From NCBI GenBank assembly GCA_024697845.1, contig JAILRZ010000005.1, positions 1-57,660 of the forward strand: 57,660 nucleotides of DNA, given 5' to 3'. This document shows, in pieces, positions 53,893 through 57,660 of the stretch. The DNA is from Eubacterium sp. (GTDB lineage Bacteria > Bacillota > Clostridia > Lachnospirales > Lachnospiraceae). The notes beneath the pieces were generated by a model. That model was not told the origin of the DNA. It saw nothing but the letters and a program-made list of their open reading frames with translations, and did no database searches. The stretch's first letter is position 1, and each line of letters opens with the position of its first letter. The translations under genes and the position numbers were made by a program.

Positions 53893-55113
53893 ATGAATAT
53901 AGAATGGAAACAACTTCGAAAAATAGGTTTCAGTATTTTTCTATTGTATTTAGCAATCTACTATTGGCATGAAGTGGCAAAATTGATTCAGACATGTTTC
54001 AGTGCGTTTATTCCTGTTACTGTGGGAATTGTGATTGCATATATGATTAACATCATGATGGATATGTACGAAGATTACTTTTTCAAGAAAAGTGATAATC
54101 CATTGGTTGATAAGCTTCGAAGACCGATTTGTTTGATTGGAGCGATTCTGACCATCGGTATTATTATTGGTGTTTTAGTTTATCTGGTTATTCCGGAATT
54201 GGTAACCAGTGCTACAATTTTGATCGGAGGTATTCCGAAGGCGGTTAAACAGTTAGCACAGTACGACTGGTTCCAGACAATCGTGCCGGATAATGTAGTG
54301 AAACGATTGGTTGAAATGAACTGGAATGACTATATCCATAGTGCAATGAAATTTATCAAAGGTGGTGCAGGTGGGTTTGCCGGTGATGCAATGAACCTTG
54401 CAGGTTCCGTATTTTCAACGGCTGTCTCAGCCTTGTTGGGTTTCATCTTTGCAATTTACTTTTTAGGAAGCAAAGAAAAATTTCAGCTTCAGGCTTTGAG
54501 AGTGATTCGTGTAACGATGAAAGAACCTTATTACAAGAGAGCGCTCCATTATCTCAGTGTCGGAAATCGCTGTTTTCATAATTACATCGTTGGGAAAATT
54601 GTAGATGCAATTGTTGTTGGAATTATGTGTGGTATCGGAATGACTCTGTTGAGATTGCCGTATGTAATGATGATTTCTATTTTTGTAGGATTCACAGCAT
54701 TAATTCCAATCGTTGGTACTTATGTAGGTATCGCGGCAGGTGCAATCATTATTTTGACGGTTTCCCCGTCTGAAGCTTTGATTTTCCTGATTTTCATTGT
54801 TATTATGATTCAGTTTGAAGCTAATGTGATTTACCCGAAGCTGATGAGTAATTCCGTTGGTTTACCGGGAATTTGGGTTCTTGCAGCTGTAACAGCCGGT
54901 GGTACACTTGGAGGAATCTTAGGTATGTTAATCGGCGTTCCAATTGCAGCCACAATCTATCAGATTTCCAAGGAAATTATCAAAGAGCGAGAAATGAAAC
55001 TTGGCCTGGAAAAATTGCCGGAAATCAAGAACATCAGTCAGGAACGCTGGACCAAAATTAAGAAAATTAAAGACAAAGCAACAAAAGAAATCAGAGGCAA
55101 GGAAAAGAAGTAA
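53893..55113 (+). CDS. AI-2E family transporter
   Basis: A 406-residue polytopic protein with about eight hydrophobic segments. Conserved family elements are FIPVTVGIVIAYMINI near the N-terminus and FVGFTALIPIVGTYVGIAAG, MIQFEANVIYPKLMSNSVGLPG and GGILGMLIGVPIAATIYQ (20 or fewer residues each) in the C-half. Members include the E. coli autoinducer exporter TqsA and Na+/H+ antiporters, so the substrate is open. It ends shortly before the tRNA-Trp promoter. Confidence 0.9.
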   Translation: MNIEWKQLRKIGFSIFLLYLAIYYWHEVAKLIQTCFSAFIPVTVGIVIAYMINIMMDMYEDYFFKKSDNPLVDKLRRPICLIGAILTIGIIIGVLVYLVIPELVTSATILIGGIPKAVKQLAQYDWFQTIVPDNVVKRLVEMNWNDYIHSAMKFIKGGAGGFAGDAMNLAGSVFSTAVSALLGFIFAIYFLGSKEKFQLQALRVIRVTMKEPYYKRALHYLSVGNRCFHNYIVGKIVDAIVVGIMCGIGMTLLRLPYVMMISIFVGFTALIPIVGTYVGIAAGAIIILTVSPSEALIFLIFIVIMIQFEANVIYPKLMSNSVGLPGIWVLAAVTAGGTLGGILGMLIGVPIAATIYQISKEIIKEREMKLGLEKLPEIKNISQERWTKIKKIKDKATKEIRGKEKK

Positions 55114-55121
55114 TAAACTGC

Positions 55122-55151
55122 TTGACAAGGAGCCTTATTCTATGGTATAAA
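55122..55151 (+). promoter_or_regulatory. Promoter of tRNA-Trp
   Basis: A perfect TTGACA at 55122-55127 and TATAAA at 55146-55151 with a TGG extension, spacer 18 nt. Confidence 0.7.
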
Positions 55152-55173
55152 TACCTTTGTGCAAATCGCATAT

Positions 55174-55244
55174 AGGGGCATAGTTCATCGGTAGAATAAG
55201 AGTCTCCAAAACTCCAGAGCTGGGTTCGATTCCTAGTGCCCCTG
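55174..55244 (+). tRNA. tRNA-Trp (anticodon CCA)
   Basis: Acceptor AGGGGCA (55174-55180) pairs with TGCCCCT (55237-55243), discriminator G. The D-arm is GTTC/GAAT. The anticodon loop CTCCAAA places CCA at 55206-55208. The T-arm is CTGGG-TTCGATT-CCTAG. The 3' CCA is not encoded (CTA follows). The outermost anticodon-stem pair is an A-C mismatch. Confidence 0.95.
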
Positions 55245-55250
55245 CTAAAA

Positions 55251-55278
55251 GGAACATCGTATGATGTTCTTTTTTTTG
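55251..55278 (+). terminator. Terminator of tRNA-Trp
   Basis: GAACATC (55252-55258) pairs with GATGTTC (55263-55269) and is followed by a run of eight T. Confidence 0.85.
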
Positions 55279-55445
55279 TGCTCAAATGCCCATAAATAAA
55301 GGGAATTGGGAATAGGTCTTGTTTTTTATAGGTGAAAATGAGAGAATCGCAAAGAAATTTGACACACGGCCATTTCCTGAAAAAAGACTGTTTTTACCTT
55401 GATTTTTCCTAAAAGTGTTGTCAAAGGTGTTTGGGAAGATATTGT

Positions 55446-55483
55446 AGTAAAAAATAAGCAATTTCCGAAAATGGAAATTGCTT
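55446..55483 (-). terminator. Terminator of the cassette repressor
   Basis: AAGCAATTTCC (55456-55466) pairs with GGAAATTGCTT (55473-55483). On the minus strand it is followed by a T-run (AAAAAAT on the plus strand). Between the tRNA terminator and this point (55279-55445) I see no gene. Confidence 0.75.
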
Positions 55484-55814
55484 AAACTGATTTATTGTTA
55501 TATTCATTAATATACGATTGGATTAGTTGTCTCATATGTGTAGGAAGTTTCCTGTATTCGATAATCAATTCTTCTTCATTAGTGGATAACTTAACATCCA
55601 CTAATTCTTCGTATTTGCGCCTAATTTCTGAATAATCAATTAGATAATCTACAGATGTTTCGAAATAGTCGGCAAGTTTAATGAGTGTTTGAAAATCTGG
55701 TTCGGCTAATCCGTTTTCATATTTATAAATGGATTGTTGGCTTACGCTGACCATATTAGCTAACTTCTGTTGACTAATACCTTTTTCCTCTCGTAACTGT
55801 CTTAAATGCTTCAA
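55482..55814 (-). CDS. XRE-family repressor of the terminal cassette
   Basis: A 110-residue phage-repressor-like protein. LRQLREEKGISQQKLANMV and QQSIYKYENGLAEPDF form the helix-turn-helix, with KLADYFETSVDYLIDY after it. GAGGTGATATTTTG precedes its ATG. It is transcribed away from a run of five small AT-rich genes, the lysogeny-module layout of phages and integrative elements. It probably controls the divergent promoter at 55879-55907. Confidence 0.88.
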   Translation of the reverse strand: MKHLRQLREEKGISQQKLANMVSVSQQSIYKYENGLAEPDFQTLIKLADYFETSVDYLIDYSEIRRKYEELVDVKLSTNEEELIIEYRKLPTHMRQLIQSYINEYNNKSV

Positions 55815-55844
55815 AATATCACCTCTTTATTAATATTAACAATA

Positions 55845-55907
55845 AAAAGTTGTTTATTACAAAACTTGTTGGTGGTCGTTTACAACAACTAACGGTTGTG
55901 ATAAAAT
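55845..55907 (+). promoter_or_regulatory. Divergent operator/promoter region of the cassette
   Basis: TTTACA at 55879-55884 and TAAAAT at 55902-55907, spacer 17 nt. Its spacer is filled by ACAAC-TAACG-GTTGT (55885-55899), and a second related dyad, TTGT-TTATT-ACAA, lies near 55853. Both are candidate repressor sites. Confidence 0.55.
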
Positions 55908-56015
55908 AAAACAAAAGAATTGGTCGTAAATAAGTAAGAAAAAAGGAGGATAAAAAAGAAAATAGTCAGTCCACCATTAAAAAAGCATTTCCGTAGATGT
56001 GAAGGAGGTGGTTAC

Positions 56016-56213
56016 ATGAGAGATAACTGCAGGGAAGCAAATAAATGTATTTATTGTAAAAATTGGATTGGTTCAGCTGCAAAAGTTGATTTTTTAACAG
56101 GAAATGCAACACATAGTAAAGAAAGTGGATTATGTAAATTAGATGAATCGGGAGTGAGACATAGTTCTGAATCGCTTTGCAATCATTTTTCTAGGCGACT
56201 TTCGTATTATTAA
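56016..56213 (+). CDS. Small cysteine-rich protein A, CxxCKNW family
   Basis: A 65-residue protein with CIYCKNWIG at residues 11-19, a middle Cys in LCKLDESG and a final CNHFSRR. The pattern CxxCKNW...C...CN-x-[FY] recurs in the 69-residue protein two genes downstream, so the two are paralogues. Four spaced cysteines suggest one bound zinc. GAAGGAGGTGG precedes the ATG. First gene after the divergent promoter; function unknown. Confidence 0.72.
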   Translation: MRDNCREANKCIYCKNWIGSAAKVDFLTGNATHSKESGLCKLDESGVRHSSESLCNHFSRRLSYY

Positions 56214-56260
56214 AGAGATATTTAGAGGGCAAAGCAGAGGCTGTTTAGGAGGTGATTTAT

Positions 56261-56500
56261 ATGAGTTTTTGGGAGAAAGTTTATAACGTAACAAAGGATA
56301 TAGCTACAGAATTTAATAGAGAGAAACAAAGTGCATATGAACGTGGATTAGAACTAAGAGATGACAGTCTGATAGAAGCGTATATAAAAGCAATGGGGGC
56401 GTATAAATTGGGATATAAACAGGCGATTGATGAAAGAGGTCTAAACGATGATTTAGAACTTGAACTTTCTCTTAGAAGATTGGAGGGATTAATAAAATGA
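56261..56500 (+). CDS. Small helical hypothetical protein
   Basis: A 79-residue, highly charged, mostly helical protein (KDIATEFNREKQSAYERGLEL). It has no recognised domain. The ATG after TTAGGAGGTGATTTAT is preferred to one nine bases upstream. It overlaps the next gene by four bases (ATGA) and sits between the two CxxCKNW paralogues. Confidence 0.65.
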   Translation: MSFWEKVYNVTKDIATEFNREKQSAYERGLELRDDSLIEAYIKAMGAYKLGYKQAIDERGLNDDLELELSLRRLEGLIK

Positions 56501-56706
56501 AAAGAAAAGTATATAAAGGTTCATACAACGGAAAACATGTTTGTGCATTCTGTAAGAACTGGTGGGACCCTACAAATTCTGTGATTGTTCCTTTACAAGG
56601 AGGAGCATATGAATTTGAAACGAACGAACAAAGAGAATGTAGTAAAAGAAATAATTTAAAAACAAGGGCGAATTTTGTATGTAATAAGTATGAACCGAAA
56701 ATGTAA
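56497..56706 (+). CDS. Small cysteine-rich protein B, CxxCKNW family
   Basis: A 69-residue protein with CAFCKNWWDP at residues 16-25, a middle Cys in RECSKRN and FVCNKYEPK at the end. Its cysteine spacing parallels that of the 65-residue protein upstream, which supports an old duplication inside the cassette. Zinc binding is inferred. It overlaps the upstream gene by four bases. Confidence 0.72.
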   Translation: MKRKVYKGSYNGKHVCAFCKNWWDPTNSVIVPLQGGAYEFETNEQRECSKRNNLKTRANFVCNKYEPKM

Positions 56707-56720
56707 ATAGAGGTAAAACT

Positions 56721-57260
56721 ATGGGATTTTGGAGTGTTGTCGGAATAATAGTGGGCTTTATTGTGATAGCAATGACATACGCTATTGTGACCTTGTTTCT
56801 TGCAGATTATAAAGTTGTAATTGCATCTTTATTTTCGTTGACATATTGGGGTGGAACAACGTATGTTGCAATTTTTTTCTTTGAGAAGACTCATGCGCAT
56901 ATTTTTACGATTCTATTATATTTAAATTTAGTACTGGTAACAGAGTTTATGTTTAGCCTTTATAATGATGTGGTCGCAAATTCTTTAGTAGCATTAGAAA
57001 TGTATGGAGGATTACAATACATACTTTATATTTGGTTACATAAGAACCATGCTATTATATACGGAATCATAACATTGATTATGATATCTTTTTACTATTT
57101 TATTATATGTGAAATGAAAAGAAATTATCATAAAGGAGTGGGATATCCGGAATCGTTTGAAAGTCATGAAGAGGAAAACAAAAGTGCAACGTTAAGAGAT
57201 ATCTGGAAAGTCTATCGGGGAGTCAGGAAGATAATAAAAATTACTAAGTGGCTTAGATAG
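56721..57260 (+). CDS. Small polytopic membrane protein of the cassette
   Basis: A 179-residue protein with four to five hydrophobic segments over residues 1-135 and a basic C-terminal tail. I recognise no motif. AGAGGTAAAACT precedes the ATG. Gene order (repressor, Cys-protein, helical protein, Cys-protein, membrane protein) suggests a single transcript. Confidence 0.6.
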   Translation: MGFWSVVGIIVGFIVIAMTYAIVTLFLADYKVVIASLFSLTYWGGTTYVAIFFFEKTHAHIFTILLYLNLVLVTEFMFSLYNDVVANSLVALEMYGGLQYILYIWLHKNHAIIYGIITLIMISFYYFIICEMKRNYHKGVGYPESFESHEEENKSATLRDIWKVYRGVRKIIKITKWLR

Positions 57261-57310
57261 GATATTGCTAAAAAGATATTTTAGAAAATTGATAAGGAGG
57301 ATTGAATTTT

Positions 57311-57544
57311 ATGATAGGTGCAATACTTGCTTTAGGAACTGCTGTTGTTGCCGCTGCTTCAGAAATGGATAAAAATGAAGCAGATGTAACTCGAGAAAGG
57401 ATTATTGCAGAGAATGCTAGAAGACAAGCGGAAATAGATCTTGAAAAAGAAAAAAGAAAGAATAAACATGAAACTGGAACAATAATCCTAAATGGAATTT
57501 TTGATTTATTAAAAGAAACAAATTCAAACAGAAAGGAATACTAA
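57311..57544 (+). CDS. Small protein with N-terminal hydrophobic segment and charged helix
   Basis: A 77-residue protein: an Ala/Gly-rich hydrophobic start (MIGAILALGTAVVAAASEMD), then a long Glu/Lys/Arg-rich helix likely to form a coiled coil. The ATG after AAGGAGG is used rather than a TTG nine bases earlier. Its last 100 bases lie in the left arm of the inverted repeat that reaches the window end, so its C-terminus is mirrored on the minus strand. Confidence 0.6.
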   Translation: MIGAILALGTAVVAAASEMDKNEADVTRERIIAENARRQAEIDLEKEKRKNKHETGTIILNGIFDLLKETNSNRKEY

Positions 57545-57660
57545 TATGTTATTAAATCTATTAGTATTCCTTTCTGTTTGAATTTGTTTCTTTTAATAAA
57601 TCAAAAATTCCATTTAGGATTATTGTTCCAGTTTCATGTTTATTCTTTCTTTTTTCTTTT
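57445..57660. repeat. Perfect 102-bp inverted repeat with 12-nt loop, reaching the last base
   Basis: Bases 57445-57546 are the exact reverse complement of 57559-57660, separated by TGTTATTAAATC. No mismatch is seen, and the right arm stops only because the window stops. This may be a fold-back artefact at a contig end or a real palindromic junction. Confidence 0.95.

Noticed and set aside
55174-57660. Complete integrative element with defined att sites
   Set aside because: No integrase and no second copy of the tRNA 3' end are visible; only the left part, if any, lies in the window.

Overview
The window reads as a chromosomal segment of a low-GC, Gram-positive, anaerobic clostridium, most likely a Lachnospiraceae-type gut bacterium. 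The reasons are strong aGGAGg ribosome sites, frequent extended -10 promoters, GatCAB amidation of tRNA, a fused FeoA-FeoB, class 1B PyrD with PyrK, a single-chain PurL, and the radical-SAM/TIGR03915-type repair pair. No 16S rRNA is present, so genus is not assigned.

Layout. 1-3.94 kb (minus strand): an envelope-glycan operon (polytopic GT-C-like protein, polyprenol-phosphate-type GT2, flippase-like protein cut by the window edge). 4.2-7.6 kb: gatCAB, with an 82-bp tandem repeat between gatC and gatA. 7.6-12.6 kb: an XRE regulator, a membrane-anchored zinc-ribbon protein, purB, and a trigger-factor-like lipoprotein. 12.7-17.3 kb: a pantothenate/CoA operon (DUF2520 dehydrogenase-like gene, panB, panC, panD, coaBC) preceded by a hairpin resembling the pan motif and split by a cruciform-like repeat. 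17.4-20.7 kb: a GH25 lysozyme and a radical-SAM/DNA-repair pair. 20.9-24.7 kb: purL. 24.9-35.1 kb: two polytopic glycan-type membrane proteins (the second with an early in-frame stop), then pyrC, an FAD oxidoreductase, pyrK, pyrD and feoAB. 35.2-39.6 kb: a 34-codon leader ORF, an attenuator-like pair of RNA folds, an HTH gene and a heterodimeric ABC exporter. 39.66-40.2 kb: two unrelated tandem hairpin arrays (62 and 63 bp periods). 40.3-47.4 kb: pyrE, a VanZ-like protein, a small membrane protein, an M29 aminopeptidase, then purE-purM-purN-purD. 47.4-55.1 kb: a cadherin-like membrane protein, clpC, a small beta-rich protein, a CopZ-like protein, radA and an AI-2E-family permease. 55.17 kb: tRNA-Trp(CCA). 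55.5-57.66 kb: an AT-rich cassette of small genes under an XRE repressor, ending in a perfect 102-bp inverted repeat that runs to the last base.

Functionally the segment is dominated by nucleotide synthesis (purB, purL, purEMND, pyrC, pyrKD, pyrE) and CoA synthesis, interleaved with envelope-glycan genes. The strongest candidate for an undescribed system is the 35.2-39.6 kb locus. It has the architecture of ribosome-mediated transcription attenuation (leader ORF, structure sequestering an antiterminator, terminator) in front of a regulator and an ABC exporter pair. It recalls in outline, not in sequence, bmrB-bmrCD of Bacillus subtilis. The repeat arrays, the palindromic elements between operon genes and the terminal cassette are the other regions that ordinary gene calls do not explain. 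All family names rest on motifs read by eye; no database search was possible.
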